From contig JBLHRE010000100.1 in the NCBI GenBank assembly GCA_047625765.1, positions 1 to 6,808 of the forward strand: a stretch of DNA of 6,808 nt. The letters are read 5' to 3'. Below are positions 1-6,659 of the stretch, piece after piece. Under the pieces are notes generated by a model that did not search any database, was not told the DNA's origin, and saw nothing but the letters and a program-made list of their open reading frames with translations. Both the position numbers and the translations under genes were made by a program. The DNA is from JBLHRE01 sp047625765. GTDB taxonomy: Bacteria > Bacteroidota > Bacteroidia > Flavobacteriales > JBLHRE01. Position 1 is the stretch's first letter, and each line of letters opens with the position of its first letter.

Positions 1-42
1 TCATTTGTTCTATTATTTTCGATTAAAAATATTTCAATAAAG

Positions 43-85
43 AAATTCCCAATGGTATAGTCAATTGCTATGCCATTGGGAATTT
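43..85 (+). terminator. Long hairpin, probable intrinsic or bidirectional terminator
   Basis: An 18-bp inverted repeat has its left arm at 43-60 and right arm at 68-85, separated by a 7-nt loop (tcaattg). The only non-Watson-Crick position is T56 against G72. This is a U-G wobble in a plus-strand RNA, so that stem is unbroken, but it becomes an A-C mismatch in a minus-strand RNA. The right arm runs into a T-rich stretch (83-86, then 96-99), and a weaker U-rich tail (CTTTATT) follows on the minus strand. The hairpin lies about 80 bp past the stop of the minus-strand lipoprotein gene. It could end that transcript, a plus-strand gene entering from the left, or both. The arms are seen directly; the terminator role is inferred. 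Confidence 0.6.
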
Positions 86-140
86 TATATAAATCTTTTA
101 CATTTTGTCAGTTATGCAGCAAAATCAAGCTTTATTCGCC

Positions 141-163
141 TGTCAAATGTGACAAGTAGTCAC
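141..163. repeat. Two mutually exclusive small inverted repeats
   Basis: TGTCA (141-145) pairs with TGACA (150-154) across a 4-nt loop. GTGAC (149-153) pairs with GTCAC (159-163) across a 5-nt loop. The middle segment is shared, so only one hairpin can form at a time. The second hairpin is followed on the plus strand by five T residues (164-168). The site sits immediately 3' of the lipoprotein stop codon at 167. The stems have only five base pairs, so chance is a fair explanation. No function can be assigned. Confidence 0.3.
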
Positions 164-166
164 TTT

Positions 167-1210
167 TTATTGATCGCAGCGGGTAATTGTGTCAATTCCA
201 TTAATCGCAGCATTCACAACATATTTGGTAAACATCAAATCAGAAGTCATATCACTACATAATAATGAATCTCTAAAAGAGTCAATAAAATCTAACCCTC
301 CTACTCCTACTGCTATGTTTCTAGAGGCAAACAATCCAATACCATTTTCGATATTCGAAAATTCTGGCCTTTCTTGAACAATACCATCCGAAGGACCATT
401 TAAATCTAAATAGGTTTGAAAATCGCTTGATGCCAAATAAAATTTATAATCTACCGACTTTGCATGGCGAATAATATTTGAAGAAGGAGTTGGTATCCTA
501 CTTCCTATATAAGACAAAAATCCAGCGCCATTGTATTCCAATTCTATTTCCTCTGATTCGCCAATAGCTTTAGACCTAGAAGGAAGAATGTATTCCACAG
601 AACGCATTACTTCAAAATTGTTAACGGTATCTTCATCAGAATAATTGAAACGAATCCCCAATTGATAGGTTCTAGTTCTAGCATCAAGATCAAAACGTAC
701 TTTGTTTGAATTTGCAGCAGGATTAATTTTCTTAGTTTGTCCAGGAAAACGAACATTTACATTACCGACAATCGGAGTTTCTGCAGTTACAAATTCACCT
801 TCGTCTACCTTTTCAATTTCTAAATGATACGAATAAGCCTTATTCAAAGGCTCGTTGGTTACATAAAAGAATTGATTTGGATATGCAAAAGTACCTGGCT
901 CCTTTTCAACCGTATCTATGCGAGTTAATGGAATAGTCTTAACTGTATCTCCATTAATATTCTTTGCATATAACTTGGCATTGATTCTTTCTGGACTGTA
1001 GTACAAAGAATCTGGTTCCATAGCGAAACCAAATGCATTACCCGCTCCCAAGAATGCTTTGTTGATTTTAAAGTAATGCGTTGCATCATTTCTATCAAGA
1101 ATAGCAAACACTGTTGTAATGTCTTGATAGTCTGCATTAACATCAACTTCTGTCTCGCATGCAATAAATGTAGAGGCTAGAAGTAATAAAGGAATAAATA
1201 GCTTTTTCAT
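167..1210 (-). CDS. Putative outer-membrane or surface lipoprotein, DUF4249-like
   Basis: This encodes 347 residues. A basic N-terminus (MKK), a hydrophobic stretch (residues 4-16) and a lipobox-like end (F-I-A-C, Cys18) form a type II signal peptide, so the protein should be lipidated at Cys18 by the Lgt/LspA pathway. Acidic residues follow the cysteine (E19, E21, D23), loosely resembling the export signals that send Bacteroidota lipoproteins to the cell surface. The remainder looks like a beta-rich extracytoplasmic domain with a late motif FSNIENGIGLFASR (residues 284-297). That motif resembles the '(S)NI.(N/G)G.G.F' segment I associate with DUF4249-type Bacteroidota lipoproteins. Cys318 and Cys345 could form a disulfide. 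The ATG at 1210 is supported by the signal peptide starting there. The gene stands alone on this strand with its own candidate promoter. Lipoprotein status is well supported; the family assignment is tentative and the molecular function is unknown. Confidence 0.85.
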   Translation of the reverse strand: MKKLFIPLLLLASTFIACETEVDVNADYQDITTVFAILDRNDATHYFKINKAFLGAGNAFGFAMEPDSLYYSPERINAKLYAKNINGDTVKTIPLTRIDTVEKEPGTFAYPNQFFYVTNEPLNKAYSYHLEIEKVDEGEFVTAETPIVGNVNVRFPGQTKKINPAANSNKVRFDLDARTRTYQLGIRFNYSDEDTVNNFEVMRSVEYILPSRSKAIGESEEIELEYNGAGFLSYIGSRIPTPSSNIIRHAKSVDYKFYLASSDFQTYLDLNGPSDGIVQERPEFSNIENGIGLFASRNIAVGVGGLDFIDSFRDSLLCSDMTSDLMFTKYVVNAAINGIDTITRCDQ

Positions 1211-1218
1211 AGTGTCGG

Positions 1219-1226
1219 CAAATATA
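1219..1226 (-). promoter_or_regulatory. Candidate -7 box for the lipoprotein gene
   Basis: On the minus strand this reads TATATTTG, a perfect match to the Bacteroidota -7 consensus TAnnTTTG. It ends only 8 nt before the ATG at 1210, so the 5' leader would be just a few nucleotides. There is no clean TTG -33 element at the expected distance; the nearest is TTA at 1247-1249, 20 bp away. The match is seen directly; its activity is inferred. Confidence 0.45.
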
Positions 1227-1235
1227 TAAAATTTG

Positions 1236-1243
1236 TAGCTTTG
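1236..1243 (+). promoter_or_regulatory. Candidate -7 box for the 158-aa gene/panB/RluA group
   Basis: TAGCTTTG matches the Bacteroidota -7 consensus TAnnTTTG on the plus strand. Transcription would begin near 1247-1250, giving a leader of about 20-25 nt before the ATG at 1271. No convincing TTG -33 element is visible around 1214-1216. The box lies in the spacer of the opposing lipoprotein promoter, so polymerase binding at the two sites may be mutually exclusive. Confidence 0.4.
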
Positions 1244-1270
1244 CTTTAAGCCTAATACAAGGTATTCTCT

Positions 1271-1747
1271 ATGATTAATCGTCTTTTATGTATTGTTGGA
1301 TTTTGCCTGCTCGCGCTCAATACAGTGGCGCATAAAAGGGTATTCATACCTTTCTTTGTTGACGGTTTTAAGGCTCCAGATAAAACTTGGCCTGCTATTG
1401 AAACATCAGAAATGTATTCGAATGATGATAATGGAGCTTATTGTTTATTAATGGATTACTGGCCAAAAAACATAGAGCAGTTCTATTTAAAACCTGCCCT
1501 TAGAATTGCTCCAGGATTGAAAAAAAAGCAATCCACGGGGATAGCAATAACGGCTTCTAAGTCTGTGGGAAACGTATTGATAATAGACATTAACAGGTTT
1601 AGAGATTATAGAATTCGAAGGGCTCATAAAGGCAAGTACATCTGCGGTTTACTGGAGAAGCATTGGATCAATTACCTGTTAGAACCTTTATTCAGAAGGG
1701 AATTCCGGTTAAACAAGCTAAAAAACAAGACTAATGTCAGTTCATAA
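1271..1747 (+). CDS. Hypothetical protein with possible signal peptide, upstream of panB
   Basis: This encodes 158 residues that I do not recognise. Residues 1-20 have a short N-region with one Arg, a hydrophobic core (LLCIVGFCLLAL) and a plausible signal peptidase I site after Ala20 (NTVA/HK), so export to the periplasm or beyond is possible; a membrane anchor is the alternative. The mature part begins with aromatic segments (VFIPFFVDGF), contains YCLLMDYW (57-64) and a hydrophobic strand NVLIIDINRF (101-110), and ends strongly basic (RREFRLNKLKNK, 142-153). No catalytic motif is evident. The ATG at 1271 follows a candidate promoter by about 28 nt, and no other start gives the N-terminal hydrophobic segment. 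The last 14 bp overlap the start of panB in another frame, suggesting translational coupling. It is probably a real gene, given its length, its position and the lack of any competing ORF here. Confidence 0.7.
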   Translation: MINRLLCIVGFCLLALNTVAHKRVFIPFFVDGFKAPDKTWPAIETSEMYSNDDNGAYCLLMDYWPKNIEQFYLKPALRIAPGLKKKQSTGIAITASKSVGNVLIIDINRFRDYRIRRAHKGKYICGLLEKHWINYLLEPLFRREFRLNKLKNKTNVSS

Positions 1748-2552
1748 ATCTGATTTCAAAAGGGTAACCACCAACGTACTTCAAGAAATGAAACGTAATG
1801 GTGAAAAGATATCTATGCTAACCGCATACGACTACACCATGGCTAAAATTGTTGATGGTGGTGGTATGGATGTCATTTTAGTAGGCGATTCTGCTTCTAA
1901 TGTTATGGCTGGTCACGAAACAACCCTACCTATTACCTTAGATCAAATGATTTACCATGCATCTTCTGTAGTAAGGGCTGTTGATCGTGCTTTAGTGGTT
2001 GTTGATTTACCTTTTGGATCGTACCAAGGAAACTCCAAAGAAGCTCTCTCCTCGTCTATTCGTATTATGAAAGAATCTGGCGGTCATGCCGTAAAGCTAG
2101 AAGGTGGTAGCGAAGTGTTAGAGTCTGTAAAGAGAATTCTTACAGCTGGAATTCCGGTTATGGGCCATTTAGGTTTAACACCACAATCTATATATAAATT
2201 TGGCACCTATACTGTAAGAGCAAAAGAAGAGGAGGAAGCTACCAAACTATTAGAAGATGCAAAGGCATTGGAAGAAGCAGGTTGTTTTGCTATTGTTCTT
2301 GAAAAAATACCTGCTGATTTAGCCACTAAAGTAGCACAGAGCATAGACATTCCTGTTATAGGAATTGGTGCTGGTGCTGGCGTTGATGGACAAGTTTTAG
2401 TTTTACATGACATGATTGGCATGACACATGAATTTAGCCCCCGTTTTTTAAGGCGCTATTTAAATTTATACGAGGATATGATGGGTGCTATGCAGCAATA
2501 TGTTAAGGATGTAAAAAGCAAAGATTTTCCAAACGAAAAGGAGCAATACTAA
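1734..2552 (+). CDS. panB: 3-methyl-2-oxobutanoate hydroxymethyltransferase (ketopantoate hydroxymethyltransferase)
   Basis: PanB transfers the hydroxymethyl group from 5,10-methylenetetrahydrofolate to 2-oxoisovalerate to make ketopantoate, the first committed step of pantothenate and coenzyme A synthesis. It is a cytosolic TIM-barrel enzyme. The 272 residues match the usual length (about 260-280). Family landmarks appear in order: VGDSASNVMAGHETTLP (50-66, metal ligand Asp52), DLPFGSYQ (91-98, Asp91), KLEGG (121-125, Glu123), GHLGLTPQS (144-152), the likely catalytic Glu190 in LEKIP, and GIGAGAGVDGQVLVLHDMIG (210-229). All expected Mg2+ and catalytic residues are present. The start at 1734 gives the standard N-terminus; no Shine-Dalgarno sequence is visible. 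Translation probably couples with the upstream 158-aa gene (14-bp overlap), and the next gene starts 3 bp after the stop. No panC or panD is visible in the window. Confidence 0.97.
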   Translation: MSVHKSDFKRVTTNVLQEMKRNGEKISMLTAYDYTMAKIVDGGGMDVILVGDSASNVMAGHETTLPITLDQMIYHASSVVRAVDRALVVVDLPFGSYQGNSKEALSSSIRIMKESGGHAVKLEGGSEVLESVKRILTAGIPVMGHLGLTPQSIYKFGTYTVRAKEEEEATKLLEDAKALEEAGCFAIVLEKIPADLATKVAQSIDIPVIGIGAGAGVDGQVLVLHDMIGMTHEFSPRFLRRYLNLYEDMMGAMQQYVKDVKSKDFPNEKEQY

Positions 2553-2555
2553 TAC

Positions 2556-3242
2556 ATGGGCAAGTACTTTCCTGATGTTCTTTTCGAAGACAATCACATT
2601 ATAGCTGTAAACAAACGTCCCGGAGATATCTCACAAGGAGATAAAACGGGCGACAAACCGCTTGGCGACATTATTAAGGAGTATATCAAGAAGAAATACG
2701 ATAAGCCGGGCGAAGTGTACTTAGGGACAGTACACCGTATAGATAGACCTGTATCCGGAGTGGTTTTGTTTGCTAAAACTTCCAAAGCCCTTACCAGACT
2801 AAACAAGTTGTTTCACGATAGAGAAGTACAGAAAACCTATTGGGCAGTGGTTAAGGAAAAGCCCCGACAAGAATCTGGAATGCTTATTCAGTATCTCAAA
2901 AAGAACCAACAACTTAACAAGTCTAAGGCTTACGAGAAAGAAATTACTGGAAGTTCTAAATCGGAACTGACCTATACTTTGATTAAATCTTTGAAGACTT
3001 TTTTCTTGTTAGAGGTTTTACCAAAAACAGGAAGACACCACCAAATAAGAGTTCAACTATCTCATATGGGATGCCCAATAAAGGGTGATGTAAAGTATGG
3101 TTTTGATCGACCAAACAGAGATGCGAGTATCCATTTACATGCAAGAGCCATAGAATTAATACATCCTGTAACTCAAGAGCCATTGCGTGTTGTAGCACCA
3201 CCACCCAAAGATGTTATCTGGGCGGCTTGCTTAGAGAATTAA
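2556..3242 (+). CDS. RluA-family RNA pseudouridine synthase
   Basis: This enzyme isomerises specific uridines in RNA to pseudouridine; the substrate (rRNA or tRNA) cannot be read from the sequence. The 228 residues comprise only the catalytic domain: there is no room for the N-terminal S4 domain found in RluC and RluD. Signatures are ILE-type N-terminus VLFEDNHIIAVNKRPG (8-23), motif II VHRIDRPVSGVVLFAK (59-74) with catalytic Asp63, KTYWAVV (93-99) with the conserved Tyr95, and KTGRHHQIRVQLSHMGCPI (157-175). GDVKYG (177-182) follows. The usual HRLD is HRID here, a conservative change. The start lies 3 bp after the panB stop, with a GGAG (2540-2543) 12 nt upstream as a weak ribosome-binding site. 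The next in-frame Met is residue 109, which would remove the catalytic Asp. The stop overlaps the priA stop on the other strand. The family call is secure; the exact orthologue is not. Confidence 0.93.
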   Translation: MGKYFPDVLFEDNHIIAVNKRPGDISQGDKTGDKPLGDIIKEYIKKKYDKPGEVYLGTVHRIDRPVSGVVLFAKTSKALTRLNKLFHDREVQKTYWAVVKEKPRQESGMLIQYLKKNQQLNKSKAYEKEITGSSKSELTYTLIKSLKTFFLLEVLPKTGRHHQIRVQLSHMGCPIKGDVKYGFDRPNRDASIHLHARAIELIHPVTQEPLRVVAPPPKDVIWAACLEN

Positions 3243-5692
3243 TACGGGTCTACATCCACCACTATTCTAACCGAAGTATATCCACCTTGAAGTGCGAAAC
3301 CATTCAAAATAGCTTGTAAGTCTTTTTTCAAGCCAGATGCATGTTGTTTCTCCAACTTCAAAATGAAGTGTTTGTTATAAAGGTTACGAATTCTGGCAAC
3401 TGAAGGGAATTCTGGGCCCAATACGCGTCTGCCAAATTTCTGCCTCAAAGGACCCGCAAGCAGTTCGGCTGCCTCGTTAACGGTATGGTAATTCTTATGC
3501 TTAATGGTAATACGTACCATTCTAACGATGGGCGGATATCCAAAAGCCTTACGTTCCGCTATTTGTTCTTGATATAAAGCAGCAATATCTTGGCTTGCCA
3601 CATCTCTTAATACCGGATGATCTGGATTATAGGTTTGTATAAAAACCTTTCCAACATCAGCTCTTCTACCTGCTCTACCCGCAACTTGTGTCAACAATTG
3701 GAAAGAGCGCTCAAAAGCTCTAAAATCGGGAAAATGCAGCATATTATCGGCATTTAAAACACCCACCATACCAACATTATCAAAGTCCAATCCTTTCGTA
3801 AGCATTTGCGTTCCTACGAGAATATCAATCTCCCCCGAACCAAATTTCTCTATTAACTGTGGTAGAGCATCTTTCTTTCTAGTGGTATCCTGATCCATCC
3901 TCCCCACAGTAATATCAGGAAACAAAGTATGCAATTCTTCCTCTATTTTCTCCGTTCCCAATCCTTTATCCACCATTCCTTCCGCTCCACACGAACCGCA
4001 GGAAAGTGCCACGGGTTCATTGTATCCACAATAATGGCATTTTAAACGATGTATGGCTTTGTGGTAGGTTAAACTAATGTCACAAGATTTGCATTGCGGT
4101 GTCCATCCACACAACTGACATTCGACCATTGGAGCAAAACCACGTCTATTCTGAAAGAGAATAATTTGTTTTTTATCGGCAATATTGGTGGTGATTTGAG
4201 CAATCAGTTCATCCGAAAAATCGCCTTGCACCATCTTATGTAAACGCGCTTTTTTCATATTGATAAAAGACACCTCCGGCATAGCAACACCTCCATATCG
4301 TTCCGTTAAATCTATCTTAGCGTATTTATTTAATTGAACATTATAAAGTGTTTCAATCGAGGGAGTTGCTGACCCAAGCAGTACTTTACATTTAAACTTA
4401 GCACCCAGCACAATAGCCAAGTCTCGGGCATGGTATCTTGGCGCTGGATCTTGTTGCTTAAAAGAAGATTCATGTTCTTCATCCACAATGATAAGCCCTA
4501 GTTTTTTGATGGGGAGAAACACACTAGAACGGGTGCCAATTAAAACCCTTCCTGGTTTATCTGCATGAACAGATTTCCAAATATCAGCACGTTCGTTATT
4601 GTTCAGTTTTGAATGATAGACCAAGACCTTTTCACCAAAATGAAACTGTAATCGCTGAATAATTTGTGTGGTCAATGCAATCTCTGGTAGTAAGTATAGA
4701 ATATCCTCACCCTTATCCAAAAACTGCTTTATCAGTTCGATATACACTGCTGTTTTACCTGATGATGTAACACCGTGTAATAGACTTACTTCGCCTGTTA
4801 TGAATGACTCTTCAATTTCGGCTAAGGCTTTCTGTTGCTTCTCGGACAATTGTAGCGCATCTTCAACTTCAGCAGCTTTTCCAATTTGTCTGGAAATTTC
4901 TTCGGAACTGATCCTTAACACTCCTTTTTCTTTTAAGGACTTTAGATGACCAGCAGTAAAATCATCAGATTGAAGCAGTTCTGTTTTTAAAACAGGATTC
5001 TTACCATAAGTACTAAGGTTTAAGAAATGTAGCAGCAGTTGACTTTGCTTCTGGGCTCTCTTTAAGCCTTCAAAAACAGACTCCAAACCTTCCTTGTCGT
5101 TAGAAACATTAAGATGTACATAATCGACTGTTTTAACCTTGTAGCGTTGCTTAACCTCTTCTTCTAAGTGCAACACCCCCGATTCCATCAATGACTTTAC
5201 CGTAGGCATCACATTTTTAACTCCTAAAATAGATTCCAAATCAGAAATACTAAGAACCTCCGAAAGTTTCAGTGCATCTAAGGCAATTGCCTCCTTATCG
5301 TTCCATACCTCTTCCTCTTCTTCAAAATCGGGATTAAATACAACACGAGTTTCACTTTGCAGCTTGAAAACGGCAGGCATAGCGGCATTCATCACCTCAC
5401 CAATACCACACATATAATACGCTGCCACCCATTGCCAAATCGAAATATGCTTCTCGCTCACTAATGGAATGTCATCAAGAATGGCTACAATATCTTTTGC
5501 TTCGTAAGCTTTTGGTGGATTGTGATGTAGTTTGGCAACAATAGCAGCATAAGCCTTGCGTTTGCCAAAAGGCACCACTACCCTTTGACCAATACCAATT
5601 TGTTCTCTTAATTCTGTTGGAATGAAATAAGTAAAAGTTCTGGGAACGGGAACAGGAACAATTAAGTCTGCATATGTTGGAGCGATACTCAT
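3239..5692 (-). CDS. priA: Primosomal protein N' (replication restart helicase PriA)
   Basis: PriA is a superfamily 2, 3'-to-5' DNA helicase that recognises stalled forks and D-loops and reloads the replicative helicase. The 817 residues are longer than E. coli PriA (about 730). Layout: N-terminal 3'-DNA-binding domain (about 1-110), winged-helix region (about 135-270), helicase lobe 1 with Walker A GVTSSGKT (307-314), DEEH (404-407) and LLGSATPS (438-445), and lobe 2 with GTQMLTKGLDF (627-637) and QVAGRAGRR (669-677). A zinc-binding insertion supplies eight cysteines (525, 528, 534, 537, 552, 555, 565, 568), enough for two zinc ions. A C-terminal domain follows (about 700-817). An acidic run (EEEEE, 124-128) lies between the DNA-binding and winged-helix parts. 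The ATG overlaps the pfkA stop (TAATG), so translation is probably coupled and the two genes share a transcript. All expected motifs are intact. Confidence 0.97.
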   Translation of the reverse strand: MSIAPTYADLIVPVPVPRTFTYFIPTELREQIGIGQRVVVPFGKRKAYAAIVAKLHHNPPKAYEAKDIVAILDDIPLVSEKHISIWQWVAAYYMCGIGEVMNAAMPAVFKLQSETRVVFNPDFEEEEEVWNDKEAIALDALKLSEVLSISDLESILGVKNVMPTVKSLMESGVLHLEEEVKQRYKVKTVDYVHLNVSNDKEGLESVFEGLKRAQKQSQLLLHFLNLSTYGKNPVLKTELLQSDDFTAGHLKSLKEKGVLRISSEEISRQIGKAAEVEDALQLSEKQQKALAEIEESFITGEVSLLHGVTSSGKTAVYIELIKQFLDKGEDILYLLPEIALTTQIIQRLQFHFGEKVLVYHSKLNNNERADIWKSVHADKPGRVLIGTRSSVFLPIKKLGLIIVDEEHESSFKQQDPAPRYHARDLAIVLGAKFKCKVLLGSATPSIETLYNVQLNKYAKIDLTERYGGVAMPEVSFINMKKARLHKMVQGDFSDELIAQITTNIADKKQIILFQNRRGFAPMVECQLCGWTPQCKSCDISLTYHKAIHRLKCHYCGYNEPVALSCGSCGAEGMVDKGLGTEKIEEELHTLFPDITVGRMDQDTTRKKDALPQLIEKFGSGEIDILVGTQMLTKGLDFDNVGMVGVLNADNMLHFPDFRAFERSFQLLTQVAGRAGRRADVGKVFIQTYNPDHPVLRDVASQDIAALYQEQIAERKAFGYPPIVRMVRITIKHKNYHTVNEAAELLAGPLRQKFGRRVLGPEFPSVARIRNLYNKHFILKLEKQHASGLKKDLQAILNGFALQGGYTSVRIVVDVDPY

Positions 5693-6654
5693 TAAGCCAA
5701 CACGTCCAATAAGGTTACCAATACTGGGTTCAATGCTTTATGATGTTTTACGGCTTTTCCGAAAGGAGTTAATACTACTTGCTTGCCTTGTACACCCGCC
5801 ATACTGCCCGATTTACCTGAAAGAAGCGCACCCACACAAGCGACACCCAACTCACTTGCCAATACACGATCGAAAGCGCTTGGGCTTCCACCTCTTTGCA
5901 AGTGTCCTAGAATAGATACTCGCGTATCATAACCATCGAACTGTAATTTCACCTTTTTGGCAACTTCAAATGCGCCACCAGCTTCGTCACCTTCGGCTAC
6001 AATTATTATTGCTGAAGTGTCTTTTGTTCTATTGTGCAACATATTGGCAATAGCCTCTATATTTGTTTCTGTTTCAGGCACTAATACCGCTTCGGCACCA
6101 ATGGCAATTCCAGATCGTAAGGCAATAAATCCTACGTCTTTGCCCATCACTTCAACAAAAAACAAGCGGTTATGGCTGTCTGCAGTATCTCTAATTTTAT
6201 CTACCGCAGAGACTATGGTATTTAAGGCTGTATCGTATCCAATGGTAGCATCTGTACCGTACAAGTCATTATCTATGGTTCCTGGAGCCCCCATTATAGG
6301 CAAGCCAAATTCTTCTTCAAAAATCTTAGCTCCTGTAAAGGTTCCATCACCACCAATAACCACCAATGCTTCTATTCCTTGCTTTTGGATAAATTCAAAT
6401 GCCTTGTTACGGCCTTCCTTCTCCATAAAATCAGTACTCCTTGCCGACTTAAGAATGGTTCCTCCTTTTTGAATGATATTGCTTACGGAATGGTAATCTA
6501 AGGGAACAAAATTCCCATCAATCAAACCTTGATAACCTCTTTTAATTCCAACCACTGCAATACCTTCTTTCTGAGCTTTACGCACAACAGCACGAATACA
6601 GGCATTCATGCCAGGTGCGTCTCCTCCAGATGTTAAAACAGCAATTTTTTTCAT
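5692..6654 (-). CDS. pfkA: ATP-dependent 6-phosphofructokinase
   Basis: This enzyme phosphorylates fructose 6-phosphate to fructose 1,6-bisphosphate, the committed step of glycolysis, in the cytosol. I start it at the ATG at 6654 (MKKIAVLTSGGD). That gives 320 residues, normal for group I bacterial PFK. An upstream in-frame ATG at 6705 would add 17 hydrophobic residues that do not belong to the family and would overlap the promoter. Motifs: GGDAPGMN (10-17), Arg72, GGDGT (101-105) with Gly104 marking ATP rather than pyrophosphate use, PGTIDND (124-130) with catalytic Asp128, SHNR (160-163), EVMGKDVG (168-175), and GHLQRGGSP (250-258). Lys172 stands where E. coli has Arg171. Effector-site arginines 21, 25 and 155 and Glu188 are kept, but the E. 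coli Arg54 position is Tyr54 and the Lys213/Lys214 pair appears to be Asp-Thr (212-213), so allosteric control may differ. The gene is coupled to priA through TAATG. Confidence 0.97.
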   Translation of the reverse strand: MKKIAVLTSGGDAPGMNACIRAVVRKAQKEGIAVVGIKRGYQGLIDGNFVPLDYHSVSNIIQKGGTILKSARSTDFMEKEGRNKAFEFIQKQGIEALVVIGGDGTFTGAKIFEEEFGLPIMGAPGTIDNDLYGTDATIGYDTALNTIVSAVDKIRDTADSHNRLFFVEVMGKDVGFIALRSGIAIGAEAVLVPETETNIEAIANMLHNRTKDTSAIIIVAEGDEAGGAFEVAKKVKLQFDGYDTRVSILGHLQRGGSPSAFDRVLASELGVACVGALLSGKSGSMAGVQGKQVVLTPFGKAVKHHKALNPVLVTLLDVLA

Positions 6655-6659
6655 AAGGA

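Noticed and set aside
1..40. Possible end of a gene entering from the left (a plus-strand frame stops at 38-40), or a minus-strand start at 2-4
   Set aside because: The readable pieces are too short and too AT-rich to distinguish a coding tail from intergenic DNA.
65..262. 65-codon open frame on the plus strand at the left edge
   Set aside because: It starts within the hairpin loop, crosses both inverted-repeat clusters and runs antisense into the lipoprotein gene. The composition is not protein-like.
925..1164. 79-codon minus-strand frame inside the lipoprotein gene
   Set aside because: It is an alternative frame of the same strand, fully contained in the lipoprotein coding region and without recognisable features.
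4668..4949. 93-codon open frame on the plus strand antisense to priA
   Set aside because: It is opposite the Walker A region of priA, has no recognisable motif and has no promoter or start signal.
5957..6472. 171-codon open frame on the plus strand antisense to pfkA
   Set aside because: It lies wholly opposite the well-supported pfkA gene. Its translation is low-complexity (rich in Ser, Pro, Ala and Ile) with no domain, as expected for a frame opposite a conserved gene.
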